DNA of 64,000 nt, from the NCBI RefSeq assembly GCF_013386825.1, contig NZ_JACARC010000012.1:21573-85572 (forward strand), given 5' to 3'. Positions 20,222 to 29,683 of this stretch are shown here, piece after piece (the stretch's first letter is position 1; each line of letters starts with the position of its first letter). Below the pieces are notes generated by a model. That model worked only from the letters and a program-made list of their open reading frames with translations, searched no databases and was not told the origin of the DNA. The DNA is from Pseudomonas sp. IPO3778. Lineage in GTDB: Bacteria; Pseudomonadota; Gammaproteobacteria; Pseudomonadales; Pseudomonadaceae. Made by a program: the position numbers and the translations under genes.

Positions 20222-21703
20222 ATGAAACTGAACAAGCAAAACCTCACGCAACTGGCCCCTGAAGTACAGCTGCCGGCGTATGCGATTGCCGACACGCGCC
20301 AAGGCATCGCCCATATCGGTGTCGGCGGGTTCCACCGCGCCCACCAGGCGTATTACACCGATGCCTTGATGAACACGGGTGTGGGCCTGGACTGGAGCAT
20401 CTGCGGTGTCGGCCTGCGCGCTGAAGACCGCAAGGCCCGGGACGACCTGGCCGGCCAGGACTACCTGTTCACCCTGTATGAACTGGGCGACACCGACAAC
20501 ACCGAAGTGCGGGTTATCGGTTCCATCAGCGACATGCTGCTGGCCGAAGACGGCGCCCAGGCGCTGATCGACAAGCTGGCCAGCCCGGAAATTCGCATCG
20601 TCTCGCTGACCATCACCGAAGGCGGCTACTGCATCGACGACAGCAACGGCGAGTTCATGGCCAACCTGCCGCAGATCCAGCACGACCTGGCCAACCCCGG
20701 CTCGCCGAAAACCGTGTTTGGTTTTATCTGCGCCGCGTTGACCCAGCGCCGCGCCGCCGGCGTTCCAGCCTTTACCGTAATGTCCTGCGATAACCTGCCC
20801 CACAACGGCGCCGTGACCCGCAAGGCCTTGCTGGCCTTCGCCGCATTGCATAACCCTGACCTGCATGATTGGATCAAGGCCAATGTGAGCTTTCCCAATG
20901 CCATGGTCGACCGCATCACGCCGATGACCAGCACCGCCCACCGCCTGCAACTGCACGACGAACACGGCATCGACGACGCCTGGCCGGTGGTGTGCGAACC
21001 GTTTGTGCAGTGGGTGCTGGAAGACAAATTCGTCAACGGCCGCCCGGCCTGGGAGACGGTGGGCGTGCAGTTCACCGATGACGTGACGCCCTACGAAGAA
21101 ATGAAGATCGGCCTGCTCAACGGCAGCCACCTGGCGCTGACGTACCTGGGCTTCCTGAAGGGTTATCGCTTCGTCCACGAGACCATGAACGACCCACTCT
21201 TCGTGGCCTACATGCGCGCCTACATGGACCTGGACGTGACGCCAAACCTGGCACCGGTGCCGGGCATCGACCTGACCGACTACAAACAGACCCTGGTGGA
21301 CCGTTTTTCCAACCAGGCGATTGCCGATCAGTTGGAGCGCGTGTGTTCCGACGGTTCGTCGAAGTTTCCCAAATTCACCGTACCGACCATCAACCGCCTG
21401 ATCGCCGATGGCCGCGAGACCGAGCGTGCCGCGCTGGTGGTGGCGGCATGGGCCCTGTACTTGAAAGGCGTGGACGAGAATGGCGTGATCTATCGCATCC
21501 CGGATCCCCGCGCCGAGTTTTGCCAGGGGCTGGTGACGGAAGACGGGTTGATCAGCCAGCGGTTGCTGGGTGTGGAAGAGATTTTTGGTACGGCTATTCC
21601 CAACTCGCCCGAGTTTGTGGCAGCGTTTGAGCGGTGTTTCAACAGCCTGCAGGATGTGGGCGTGAGCAAAACGCTGGAGCGGCTGCTCGCCAATATCCAC
21701 TGA
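20222..21703 (+). CDS. mtlD: Mannitol/arabitol 2-dehydrogenase
   Basis: MtlD oxidises mannitol to fructose and arabitol to xylulose with NAD+. The 493-residue protein is a polyol-specific long-chain dehydrogenase, a zinc-independent family. The N-terminal nucleotide-binding region carries GVGGFHRAHQAYYTDALM. The catalytic region shows KIGLLNGSHLALTYLGFLKG, whose Lys is the general base in P. fluorescens mannitol dehydrogenase. The length equals the well-studied P. fluorescens enzyme. A REP follows before mtlY. Confidence 0.95.
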   Translation: MKLNKQNLTQLAPEVQLPAYAIADTRQGIAHIGVGGFHRAHQAYYTDALMNTGVGLDWSICGVGLRAEDRKARDDLAGQDYLFTLYELGDTDNTEVRVIGSISDMLLAEDGAQALIDKLASPEIRIVSLTITEGGYCIDDSNGEFMANLPQIQHDLANPGSPKTVFGFICAALTQRRAAGVPAFTVMSCDNLPHNGAVTRKALLAFAALHNPDLHDWIKANVSFPNAMVDRITPMTSTAHRLQLHDEHGIDDAWPVVCEPFVQWVLEDKFVNGRPAWETVGVQFTDDVTPYEEMKIGLLNGSHLALTYLGFLKGYRFVHETMNDPLFVAYMRAYMDLDVTPNLAPVPGIDLTDYKQTLVDRFSNQAIADQLERVCSDGSSKFPKFTVPTINRLIADGRETERAALVVAAWALYLKGVDENGVIYRIPDPRAEFCQGLVTEDGLISQRLLGVEEIFGTAIPNSPEFVAAFERCFNSLQDVGVSKTLERLLANIH

Positions 21704-21720
21704 CAGAACCAAATCAAAAT

Positions 21721-21807
21721 GTGGGAGCTGGCTTGCCTGCGATAGCGGTGTATCAGCTACATAGTTGCTGGTTGAAGGACCGCCATCGCAGGCAAGCCAG
21801 CTCCCAC
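21721..21807. repeat. REP pair between mtlD and mtlY
   Basis: The arms gtgggagctggcttgcctgc and gcaggcaagccagctcccac are inverted copies. This is the second REP within the mtl operon, dividing the transport/dehydrogenase genes from the two kinases. Confidence 0.85.
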
Positions 21808-21853
21808 TTTGATCGCATTCTCACTCCAAAAACAACACTGCTGAGCGACGATC

Positions 21854-23335
21854 ATGACCCAGCAAAACCTCTACCTCGGTATCGACTGCGGCACCCAGGG
21901 CACCAAGGCGGTCGTCCTCGACGCCACCAGCGGCAACGTGCTGGGCCTGGGCGCCGCCAGCCACAGCCTGATCAGCGGCGCCAACGGCCGCCGCGAACAG
22001 CACACCCAGGAGTGGCTGGACGCCTTCACCGAAGCCACCCACCGCGCCTTGCAACAGGCCGGCGTGGACGGCCAGGACATCCTCGCCATCGGCGTCTCCG
22101 GCCAGCAACACGGCCTGGTGCTGCTGGATGACCAGGGCCAGGTACTGCGCCCGGCCAAGCTGTGGTGCGACACCGAAACCGCACCGGAAAACGATCGCCT
22201 GCTGCAGCACCTCGGCGGCGAGCGTGGTTCCCTGGAACGCCTCGGCGTGGCCATCGCACCGGGCTATACCGTGTCCAAGCTGTTGTGGACCCGCGAACAG
22301 CACCCGGACGTTTTCGCGCGCATCGCCCATATCCTGCTGCCCCACGACTACCTCAACTACTGGCTCACCGGTCGCGCCTGCGCGGAATACGGTGATGCCT
22401 CCGGCACCGGTTATTTCAACGTGCGCACCCGGGAATGGGACCTCGCGCTGTTGCGCCACATCGACCCCGAAGGCCGCCTGGAAGCCGCGCTGCCTGAACT
22501 GATCGAAGCGGATCAAACCGTCGGTACTGTCCTGCCTGCCATCGCCGAACGCCTGGGCATCAACCCGAATGCGCGCGTCTCCAGCGGCGGCGGCGACAAC
22601 ATGATGGGCGCCATCGGCACCGGCAACATCGCCCCTGGCGTGATCACCATGAGCCTGGGTTCATCCGGCACCGTGTATGCCTTCGCCGATCAGGCCAACG
22701 TCAGCCCGCAGGCTTCAGTGGCAACGTTCTGCTCGTCCAGCGGCGGCTGGCTGCCGTTGATCTGCACCATGAACCTGACCAACGCCACGGGGGTTATCCG
22801 TGAGCTGTTCGACCTCGACCTGGCGGCCTTCAACGCCTTGGTAGCCGCGGCCCCGATTGGCGCTGACGGCGTGAGCATGCTGCCGTTCCTCAACGGCGAA
22901 CGGGTGCCCGCCCTGCCCCACGCCACCGGTAGCCTGCACGGCTTGACCATGACCAACCTGACCCGCGCCAACCTGTGCCGCGCGGTGGTTGAAGGCACCA
23001 CCTTCGGCCTGCGCTACGGCCTGGACCTGTTGCGCCAGACCGGCCTCGAAAGCCAGAGCATCCGCCTGATTGGCGGCGGTTCAAAAAGCCCGGTGTGGCG
23101 CCAGATGGTTGCCGATATCATGAACACCGAAGTGGTCTGCACCGAACAAAGCGAAGCCGCTGCCCTGGGCGCGGCGATCCAGGCGGCGTGGTGCCAGTCC
23201 GGTGAAAGCCTGGCGCAGCTGTGCCAGCGCTGCGTCAGCGTCGACGCGGCCAGCCGCACCCTGCCGGATGCCGGCAGCGTCAGCGCCTACCAGCAGGCTT
23301 ATGAGCGTTATCAACAGCACGTGGCATCCCTTTAA
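21854..23335 (+). CDS. mtlY: Xylulokinase of the polyol operon
   Basis: MtlY phosphorylates D-xylulose formed from arabitol. The 493-residue protein is an FGGY-family sugar kinase. It begins with LGIDCGTQGTKAVVLD (first ATP-binding motif) and has SGQQHGLVLLD and a second nucleotide-binding motif, IRLIGGGSKSPVWRQMVADI. The start ATG at 21854 has GAGCGACG upstream. The stop is 12 bp before mtlZ, so the two kinases are translated together. It could equally be named xylB. Confidence 0.92.
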   Translation: MTQQNLYLGIDCGTQGTKAVVLDATSGNVLGLGAASHSLISGANGRREQHTQEWLDAFTEATHRALQQAGVDGQDILAIGVSGQQHGLVLLDDQGQVLRPAKLWCDTETAPENDRLLQHLGGERGSLERLGVAIAPGYTVSKLLWTREQHPDVFARIAHILLPHDYLNYWLTGRACAEYGDASGTGYFNVRTREWDLALLRHIDPEGRLEAALPELIEADQTVGTVLPAIAERLGINPNARVSSGGGDNMMGAIGTGNIAPGVITMSLGSSGTVYAFADQANVSPQASVATFCSSSGGWLPLICTMNLTNATGVIRELFDLDLAAFNALVAAAPIGADGVSMLPFLNGERVPALPHATGSLHGLTMTNLTRANLCRAVVEGTTFGLRYGLDLLRQTGLESQSIRLIGGGSKSPVWRQMVADIMNTEVVCTEQSEAAALGAAIQAAWCQSGESLAQLCQRCVSVDAASRTLPDAGSVSAYQQAYERYQQHVASL

Positions 23336-23347
23336 GAGCGAACGAAT

Positions 23348-24286
23348 ATGTATTTGGTATGTGGCGAAGCGCTGTTTGATTTTTTCAGCGAGGACGATGC
23401 CAGCGGCAAGGCGTCGAGGGTCAATTACAAGGCGATTGCCGGCGGCTCGCCGTTCAACGTGGCGGTGGGTTTGCGCCGCCTGGGAATCGATGCGGGCTTT
23501 TTCGCCGGGATCTCCGACGACTACCTGGGCCGGCGCCTGTTGCAGGTGCTCAAGGAGGAAGGCGTGCGCGAGGATTTCCTGCTGGAATTCTGCGCGCCCA
23601 CCACGCTGGCAATGGTCGCCGTGGGGGCCAATGGCTCACCGCAGTACAGCTTTCGCGGTGAAGGGTGCGCCGACCGCCAGCTGCAACTTGAACATTTGCC
23701 CGCATTGGGCGACGAAGTGCGTGGCGTCCATATCGGATCGTTTTCACTGGTGGTGCAGCCCATTGCCGACACGTTGCTGGCCCTGGTCCGCCGGGAAAGC
23801 GGCAAGCGCCTGATCAGCCTCGACCCCAACGTGCGCCTGAACCCGGAGCCGAACATCGAGCTGTGGCGTGCCCGTGTGGCCGAACTGGTCCAGCATGCCG
23901 ACCTGATCAAGGTCAGCGATGAAGACCTGCACCTGCTCTACCCCGGCCAGACACCGGAAAGCGTCCTGCAAGGCTGGTTGCAGCACCGTTGCCAACTGGT
24001 GTTCCTGACCCGTGGCGGCGACGGCGCCACCGTGTTCAGCCGTCAGCACGGCACGTGGTCAGCGCCGGCCGTAAAAGTCGTCATGGCCGATACCGTGGGT
24101 GCTGGCGATACCTTCCAGGCGGCATTGATCACCTGGCTGACCGAGCAGCAACTGGACTCGGTGGAAGGCCTGCAACAGCTGACCCGCGAGCAGATCAACG
24201 GCATGCTCACCTTCGCCATTCGCGCAGCGGCACTCACCTGCGGCAAGACCGGTCCGGACCTGCCCTACCGTCGTCAGCTCGACTGA
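23348..24286 (+). CDS. mtlZ: Fructokinase of the polyol operon
   Basis: MtlZ phosphorylates the fructose made from mannitol. The 312-residue protein is a PfkB/ribokinase-family sugar kinase. The N-terminal PfkB signature region contains AIAGGSPFNVAVGLRRLG. The C-terminal anion-hole and catalytic base motif is DTVGAGDTFQAALITWL, with Asp as the base. It is the last gene of the operon; a hairpin follows at 24321-24341. Confidence 0.92.
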   Translation: MYLVCGEALFDFFSEDDASGKASRVNYKAIAGGSPFNVAVGLRRLGIDAGFFAGISDDYLGRRLLQVLKEEGVREDFLLEFCAPTTLAMVAVGANGSPQYSFRGEGCADRQLQLEHLPALGDEVRGVHIGSFSLVVQPIADTLLALVRRESGKRLISLDPNVRLNPEPNIELWRARVAELVQHADLIKVSDEDLHLLYPGQTPESVLQGWLQHRCQLVFLTRGGDGATVFSRQHGTWSAPAVKVVMADTVGAGDTFQAALITWLTEQQLDSVEGLQQLTREQINGMLTFAIRAAALTCGKTGPDLPYRRQLD

Positions 24287-24320
24287 CAGGCACCCCGCTC
24301 ACACCCAATGCGCCACCCTG

Positions 24321-24341
24321 AAGCCACATAATATGTGGCTT
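24321..24341 (+). terminator. Hairpin after the mtl operon
   Basis: AAGCCACAT-AAT-ATGTGGCTT is a perfect 9-bp stem with a 3-nt loop, 35 bp past the mtlZ stop. Only two or three T residues follow, so it is a weak intrinsic terminator or a 3'-end stabilising stem. Confidence 0.5.
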
Positions 24342-24442
24342 TCAGCCATTATGTCGTCTGTCCGAAAGTCATGTGATGCGCGAGGATCTGTACTAAACCC
24401 TACGAAATGTATCGTTTTTTATAACAAAAGCAGGGCAGATAA

Positions 24443-27046
24443 ATGCGCAATAAACGGACTTTCTCTCCTCGCGCCGTTTTGGCTGTCGGCATCCTCTCAC
24501 TGCATTACCTCACGCCCCAGCAAGCCCAAGCGGCATGCGTGCTCACCCCGGGCCCGGGCAACGACACCTATACCTGTGACAGTGGCAGCAGCACCGGCCT
24601 CACTGACCTGCTGGGCAATAACACCCTGATTCTGCCGGCAGGTGGCACCGGTACCATCAATGGCGGCGTGACCTTTGGCACCGGCCAGGACGCGGTGCAA
24701 ATCCGCTCGGGGCTGATTACCGGCGCGGTCCAGCAAGGCACCGGCATCGACGACTTCGTGATGAGTGGCGGGCAGATCCAGTCCCTTGCCCAGGGCGATG
24801 GCCGTGACACCTTTTTCATGAGCGGCGGCACCATCGTCGGTGCATTCGAAGACGGTGATGTGGCCCAACAGACCGGTGGCACCATCGGCCGGGTCGACAT
24901 GAAGCTGGACAACAACATTTATGACATGTCTGGCGGGGCGATCCTCGGCAACCTGGTGACCGGTTTTGGTACCGATACGATCATCGTTTCCGGGGGTTCC
25001 ATCGGCGGCAACATCAGCACCAGTGGCGGCGATGACAGCATCAGCATCAGTGGTGGCGTGATCAACGGCGAGATTCGCGCCAGCGTCGGCAATGACACCT
25101 TCAACTGGACCAATGGCGGCCAGATCAAATCCGCCGTGCTGATGGGCGATGGCAACGACACCGCGCTGCTCAGCGGCCTCAATGAAACCCTGCTCGGCTC
25201 CACACCCTCGATTGACGGCGGCCTGGGCAACGACCAATTGACCTTCGACAACACCACGTCCAGTACCGCCGCGCGTTACATCGGTTGGGAGACGGTCAAC
25301 CTCAATAACAACTCACGCTTCGACCTGGCCGCAGACTTTTTCCTCGGCGACAGCGGCAGCAATACCGGCACCTTCAATATCGACGGCAGCAGCACGTTGG
25401 GCGTTACCCAAGGCAGCATCCGCCCCTACACCGCAGGCGCTCTGGCGACTCTCAATAACGCCGGCACCATCGACATGACCAGCCGCAGCAACAGCGCCAC
25501 GGACACGTTGACGGTGTATGGCAACTATGTCGGCAACAACGGCCAACTGTGGCTGCAATCGGTACTCGGTGATGACAGTTCCGCCAGCGACAAGCTGGTG
25601 GTGTCCGACGGTACCATCAGCGGGCATACCCAGCTGGCCGTGACTAACCTCGGCGGCGCGGGCGGGTTTACGCAAAATAACGGGATCGAGGTGGTGCAAG
25701 CGCTCAATGGAGCGACCAGCAGCACCGACGCCTTTGCCCTGAAAGGCTCGGTGTCTGCCGGTGCCTACGAATACCTGCTGTTCAAGGGCGGCGTCACCGC
25801 AGGCACGGAGAACAACTGGTACTTGCGCTCCTCGGTGGTTGCCGTGCAACCGCCAGCAGTTGCGCCGGTGCCACCTACGCCACCGGTGGTGGTGCCCGTG
25901 CCCCCCATCCCGCCGGTACCGCCGGTGGTCGCCCCGGATGAGCCGCCCGTGGAACCACCGACCGCACAGCCCGTCGCGCCGGTTGAGCCCCCTGCTCCAC
26001 CGCCCAGCCAGGAAGCAGCGGCCAACTCGCCCGAGTCGGCCGCCAGCAACCCTGTTTTACCATCCGCCATCGCCGGCGCCGAGCCAATCCCCTTGTATCG
26101 CCTCGAAGTGCCGGTGTACTCGGTGGTCGTCCCCGCCGCGCAATTAATGACGCTGCAAGCCCTGGGCACCTTCCATGACCGGCAGGGCGAACAGAGCCTG
26201 CTCAGCGAAACCGGAGCAGTGCCGGCGGGCTGGGGCCGCGCCTATGGCAGCGACTTCAACAAAAGCTGGACAGGCACCGTCTCGCCGAGCTTCGACGGTT
26301 CCATCAAAGGCTATCAGGTCGGCCATGACCTCTACGCCGCCGAGACCAGCGGCGGGCAGACCCAGCGTTTCGGTCTGTTCATCGGCCAAAGCCGCCTGCA
26401 AGGTGACATCAAAGGCTTCGCCATGGGCTTTGAGGACACCCGTTCCGGGCGGGTGAAACTGGACGGCGATAACTTCGGCGCCTACTGGACCCTGACCGAC
26501 CCCAAAGGCTGGTATGTGGACCTGGTGGCCATGGGCACGCGCTTTGACGGTGACAGCAAGTCCGACCGTGACGTGAAGATCGACAACAAAGGCCATGCGC
26601 TGGCGTTGTCGGCAGAAGCCGGCTATCCCATTGCCGTGTCCGATCATTGGGTGGTGGAACCCCAAGTGCAAGTGATCAACCAGCACATCGACATGGACAG
26701 CCAGAACGACGGTATCTCCAAGGTGTCTTTCGATTCCCAGGATTACTGGACCGGCCGCCTGGGCGCACGTCTGAAGGGGCGTTACCTGGTGCAGAACACA
26801 CCCATCGAGCCCTATGTGCGGGTCAACGCGTGGCGCACCTTTGGCGGCAGCGACACCGTGACGTACGACGATGTCGACCGGATTAAAACCGATCACAAGT
26901 CGTCCACCGCCGACCTGGGCGTAGGGGTTGTCGCCAAGTTGTCGTCCACCGTCAGCGTGTACCTGGCGGCGGACTACAACACCCAACTGGACAGCAATGC
27001 GTTTGAAGGTGTCAGCGGCAATGCCGGGGTGCGGGTCAGTTGGTAG
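24443..27046 (+). CDS. Autotransporter with beta-barrel translocator (type Va secretion)
   Basis: The 867-residue protein has a signal peptide (about 1-31, ending QQAQA). The passenger (about 32-470) has repeated short Gly/Ser/Asp-rich units such as MSGGQIQSL, MSGGTIVGA and VSGGSIGGNIS, which fit a beta-helix. A Pro/Val-rich linker spans about 472-535. The C-terminal autotransporter barrel (about 600-867) ends with Trp in GVRVSW, as outer membrane barrels require. It may serve in adhesion or surface interaction. No protease or lipase motif is visible in the passenger. It is transcribed alone, between mtlZ and the small gene at 27164. Confidence 0.88.
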   Translation: MRNKRTFSPRAVLAVGILSLHYLTPQQAQAACVLTPGPGNDTYTCDSGSSTGLTDLLGNNTLILPAGGTGTINGGVTFGTGQDAVQIRSGLITGAVQQGTGIDDFVMSGGQIQSLAQGDGRDTFFMSGGTIVGAFEDGDVAQQTGGTIGRVDMKLDNNIYDMSGGAILGNLVTGFGTDTIIVSGGSIGGNISTSGGDDSISISGGVINGEIRASVGNDTFNWTNGGQIKSAVLMGDGNDTALLSGLNETLLGSTPSIDGGLGNDQLTFDNTTSSTAARYIGWETVNLNNNSRFDLAADFFLGDSGSNTGTFNIDGSSTLGVTQGSIRPYTAGALATLNNAGTIDMTSRSNSATDTLTVYGNYVGNNGQLWLQSVLGDDSSASDKLVVSDGTISGHTQLAVTNLGGAGGFTQNNGIEVVQALNGATSSTDAFALKGSVSAGAYEYLLFKGGVTAGTENNWYLRSSVVAVQPPAVAPVPPTPPVVVPVPPIPPVPPVVAPDEPPVEPPTAQPVAPVEPPAPPPSQEAAANSPESAASNPVLPSAIAGAEPIPLYRLEVPVYSVVVPAAQLMTLQALGTFHDRQGEQSLLSETGAVPAGWGRAYGSDFNKSWTGTVSPSFDGSIKGYQVGHDLYAAETSGGQTQRFGLFIGQSRLQGDIKGFAMGFEDTRSGRVKLDGDNFGAYWTLTDPKGWYVDLVAMGTRFDGDSKSDRDVKIDNKGHALALSAEAGYPIAVSDHWVVEPQVQVINQHIDMDSQNDGISKVSFDSQDYWTGRLGARLKGRYLVQNTPIEPYVRVNAWRTFGGSDTVTYDDVDRIKTDHKSSTADLGVGVVAKLSSTVSVYLAADYNTQLDSNAFEGVSGNAGVRVSW

Positions 27047-27088
27047 GGATGGCTCTTACAGGTCGGCTACTCTCTTTTTACTGCCGCC

Positions 27089-27138
27089 ACAACCTGTCAA
27101 CTCTGACAGTTGTCATTTCTTTTTTTTGTGCCATAACT
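27089..27138 (+). promoter_or_regulatory. Lux-box-like palindrome plus -10 element upstream of a small exported protein
   Basis: A 25-bp near-palindrome at 27089-27113 contains ACCTGTCA, then an ACTC core, then TGACAGTT. It fits the las/rhl-type box NNCT-N12-AGNN. After 15 nt comes TGCCATAACT, an extended -10 candidate (hexamer CATAAC, 27132-27137). The dyad centre lies about 43 bp upstream of the expected transcription start, overlapping a -35 (TTGTCA). The module is repeated upstream of the gene at 28373-29614. Confidence 0.6.
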
Positions 27139-27163
27139 CAGGCATGAGAAAGGAGTAGCGAAT

Positions 27164-27484
27164 ATGTTATCCGTCATGCAACCCAACAGTCGGCGCACTC
27201 AACCAACAGATTCCAGGCCGGGTAGTAGAACGGTCTTTGCAATAACGATTATAGCGACACTGTTTGCTTGTGGGGGCGCTTTGGCGCAGCCGCTCAATCT
27301 AGGCGACGCTCAAAATACATTCGGGGCTTTTCGTCTGGATGGTATCAGTACCAACAGCAATATTATTGTTGTCGATTGGGGCGCTCTCAGTACTGGAGAC
27401 AACAGCGAGAGCGCTTTGTTTTTGCAGGGAACCAACGGGACCGAAACCCTCGGAGGCGCGCTTTTACAATTCTCACTGCCCTGA
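27164..27484 (+). CDS. Small exported protein of unknown function
   Basis: The 106-residue product has a basic N-terminal region, a hydrophobic segment (TVFAITIIATLFACGGALA) and a likely signal peptidase site after ALA. This leaves a mature part of about 65 residues rich in Asn, Gly, Ser and Thr. The ATG at 27164 has a strong AAGGAG at 8 nt spacing; a second ATG four codons on is an alternative. I recognise no domain. The gene has the lux-box-like promoter module shared with the HAF-repeat gene, so the two are probably co-regulated. It may be a fragment of something larger, but nothing downstream continues it. Confidence 0.5.
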   Translation: MLSVMQPNSRRTQPTDSRPGSRTVFAITIIATLFACGGALAQPLNLGDAQNTFGAFRLDGISTNSNIIVVDWGALSTGDNSESALFLQGTNGTETLGGALLQFSLP

Positions 27485-27565
27485 AGATCCCGCCTGGCTT
27501 GCCGTCCCTGGCCCGAAACGGAGGGAGTCGGCAAGCAACATCCACGTGCCCCCCCTCTCGTCGAC

Positions 27566-28264
27566 TTACGCTTCCTTTGGACAGGTCACCGCCCTCGCCA
27601 CCACAGCTCCCACCACCGCACCGACCATCGGTGCCAGCCAGAACGCCCACAGTTGCATCAGGTATTCCCCTCCCGCAAATAGCGCCGGCCCGGTGCTGCG
27701 CGCCGGGTTGACCGAGGTGTTGGTCACGGGAATGGCCACCAGGTGGATCAGGGTCAGTGTCAGGCCAATCGCAATCGGCGCAAACCCCGCGGCCGAACCC
27801 GGACCGGTGACGCGCATGATGATGAACACAAAGAAGAACGTCGCCACCGCCTCAACCACCAACGCGGCCAGCAGGCTGTACTGCCCGGGGCTCAGGTGGT
27901 CATAGCCATTGGCGGCGAACGCGCCCATTTCAAAGTCTGGCCGGCCGCTGGCAATCAGCGCCAGCACGGCGGCAGCAACCATTGCGCCCGCGACCTGGGC
28001 AATGATGTAGGGCACGACATCAACGCCCGGCACACGACGGCCAACCCACAGGCCGATGGTCACCGCCGGGTTGAAGTGCGCGCCCGAAATGCCTCCCACC
28101 GCGTATGCCATGGTCAGCACCGTAAGGCCAAAGGCCAGGGCAACACCGGCAAAACCAATACCCAATTCCGGAAACGCCGCGGCAAGTATCGCGCTGCCAC
28201 AGCCACCGAACGTCAGCCAGAACGTCCCCAAAAACTCTGCTGCGATTTTCTTTTGCAAACCCAA
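27566..28264 (-). CDS. aqpZ: Aquaporin Z-like water channel
   Basis: The protein has about 232 residues and six membrane helices plus the two half-helices with NPA motifs (HFNPAVT and [11 protein letters not shown]). The aromatic/arginine filter Arg is present after the second NPA, and the family N-terminus [20 protein letters not shown] is intact. The start is uncertain. TTG at 28264 (AGG at 5 nt) or TTG at 28258 (GGAG at 6 nt) gives the usual AqpZ length, while an upstream ATG at 28318 would add 18 atypical residues. It lies 109 bp downstream of the HAF-repeat gene on the same strand with no clear terminator between them, so read-through is possible. Confidence 0.88.
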   Translation of the reverse strand: MGLQKKIAAEFLGTFWLTFGGCGSAILAAAFPELGIGFAGVALAFGLTVLTMAYAVGGISGAHFNPAVTIGLWVGRRVPGVDVVPYIIAQVAGAMVAAAVLALIASGRPDFEMGAFAANGYDHLSPGQYSLLAALVVEAVATFFFVFIIMRVTGPGSAAGFAPIAIGLTLTLIHLVAIPVTNTSVNPARSTGPALFAGGEYLMQLWAFWLAPMVGAVVGAVVARAVTCPKEA

Positions 28265-28372
28265 CTCCACCTGATACCAACGCCATCCGATTGATGGACC
28301 CGGTGGCGACGGTAGCAAGAGGGATCACCCCGCCTGTATCAGACTTATCTGGTTAACAGGAAAGCTTAGTGT

Positions 28373-29614
28373 CTATGGCAGCGTTGCAACGACAGCGTCG
28401 TCGGTACCAACGCTATCCTCAGCACCTCCCGCCGCGTAGGTGCCGTTCGACGATATCGCCGTCAGCCGGCTTTCCTGACCGCCGCTGAATTGTGGAATAG
28501 CCACGGTGCCGGTCGTAGAAGTCCAGGTAGCGGCCTGAGCATGCTCACCGGCGTTTTCGCTGGTGAGTGCTACGGTGTTGTTATCACTCAACCCCACAAA
28601 GCCTATGTGCGTACCGCCCGCAAGCATCGGGATCAATTGGGTGATACCCGTCGAGGGTGTCCAAAAAGCCAATTGGCCGTGGCCATTACTGTCTTGGTAA
28701 GACACAACGGCATTTCCGTTATTGTTCAACCGAAGCCCGGCGATTCGAGGTGTACCCGGCACGCCGCTGATACTGCTCAGTTGAACCGGGGTGGCGCTTG
28801 GACTGGCCCAGTAAACGGCATGGGGCACATCCGGAGCCGAGAAGTGACAGGTGCCGACAAACTGCACCACATCATTGACGCTACTTACGCTGCAACCCGT
28901 GCTGCCGGCCGGTATGGGCAACGTCGTAGTAAAGAGCGTGCCGAGCAGTCCGGTTTTTTGCACGACTTTGGCGACGGTGTTACTGGACCCGGGATTCGGG
29001 CAGTTGAGAGCAACGCTAGGCACTCCATTTATAGGTGTGTTGTTAAAGTCGGCGACAAAGCAGTTGTCATGCAGCGCGGATACCTGAAGCGGCGCCGTGC
29101 TCCCCGAAAACCACAGGACTGCTGTCGCAACATTAGTACCACTTAAACTTGCCCCCCCTAACACATCGCTCTGGTTGAAGGCGGTGATGGCAGTGCGGAC
29201 TTCGGGCAGCAATCCTGTGCCGAGTACCGAGACCGCTTGCAATGCGGCAGGTGCAGCACTTGGTGTTGAGCTGTTCCAAATTACAGCGGTGGACCGGTTG
29301 TCCGCCATTTTGCAGGTCCCGGCTATTTGCCCATTATTGTCGATAGCCAAGGCAGTACAGCCTTGGCCGCTTACCAGCGGCTGCAACGGGACTTCAGTGC
29401 CGGCAGTGATCGCGACCCACGCCACCGATGGCCCGGAAGAATTGCCCGGTGTGCAGGTGCCCACCACAACGCCCGAATTATTGACACCCTGGGAAACACA
29501 TTGCGCCCCGGCGGCCGTTCCTTCCCCGACAAACGTGGCCGCGCTGACCAGCCCCGTATGGGCGATAGCGCCCACCATAGAGAGGGCAAGCGTACTTTTG
29601 ATCAACTTTTTCAT
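28373..29614 (-). CDS. Exported HAF-repeat-like protein
   Basis: The 413-residue precursor has a clean signal peptide (about 1-25, GLVSAATF). The mature part contains repeated motifs of the type GVNNSGVVVG, AIDNNGQIAG, RLNNNGNAVVS and GLSDNNTVAL, each in blocks of about 45-60 residues with W/F-rich strands. This is the pattern of the HAF or probable extracellular repeat family, which probably folds as a beta-propeller. Several paired cysteines occur. No membrane anchor is seen, so it is periplasmic or secreted. An AGGGAAAG ribosome binding site lies before the ATG. Its promoter carries the lux-box-like palindrome described at 29684-29733. The molecular role is unknown. Confidence 0.7.
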   Translation of the reverse strand: MKKLIKSTLALSMVGAIAHTGLVSAATFVGEGTAAGAQCVSQGVNNSGVVVGTCTPGNSSGPSVAWVAITAGTEVPLQPLVSGQGCTALAIDNNGQIAGTCKMADNRSTAVIWNSSTPSAAPAALQAVSVLGTGLLPEVRTAITAFNQSDVLGGASLSGTNVATAVLWFSGSTAPLQVSALHDNCFVADFNNTPINGVPSVALNCPNPGSSNTVAKVVQKTGLLGTLFTTTLPIPAGSTGCSVSSVNDVVQFVGTCHFSAPDVPHAVYWASPSATPVQLSSISGVPGTPRIAGLRLNNNGNAVVSYQDSNGHGQLAFWTPSTGITQLIPMLAGGTHIGFVGLSDNNTVALTSENAGEHAQAATWTSTTGTVAIPQFSGGQESRLTAISSNGTYAAGGAEDSVGTDDAVVATLP

Positions 29615-29683
29615 GGCTGTTCTTTCCCTGGAGGCCGAATTTCATGGTCGGCGAATGACACTTTTCAAGCGCCGGGCCACCTA

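Noticed and set aside
19013..21712. An 899-codon open frame on the minus strand opposite mtlK and mtlD
   Set aside because: It is antisense to two clear, conserved genes and its composition (His, Gln, Val and Gly rich) is that of a GC-driven shadow frame.
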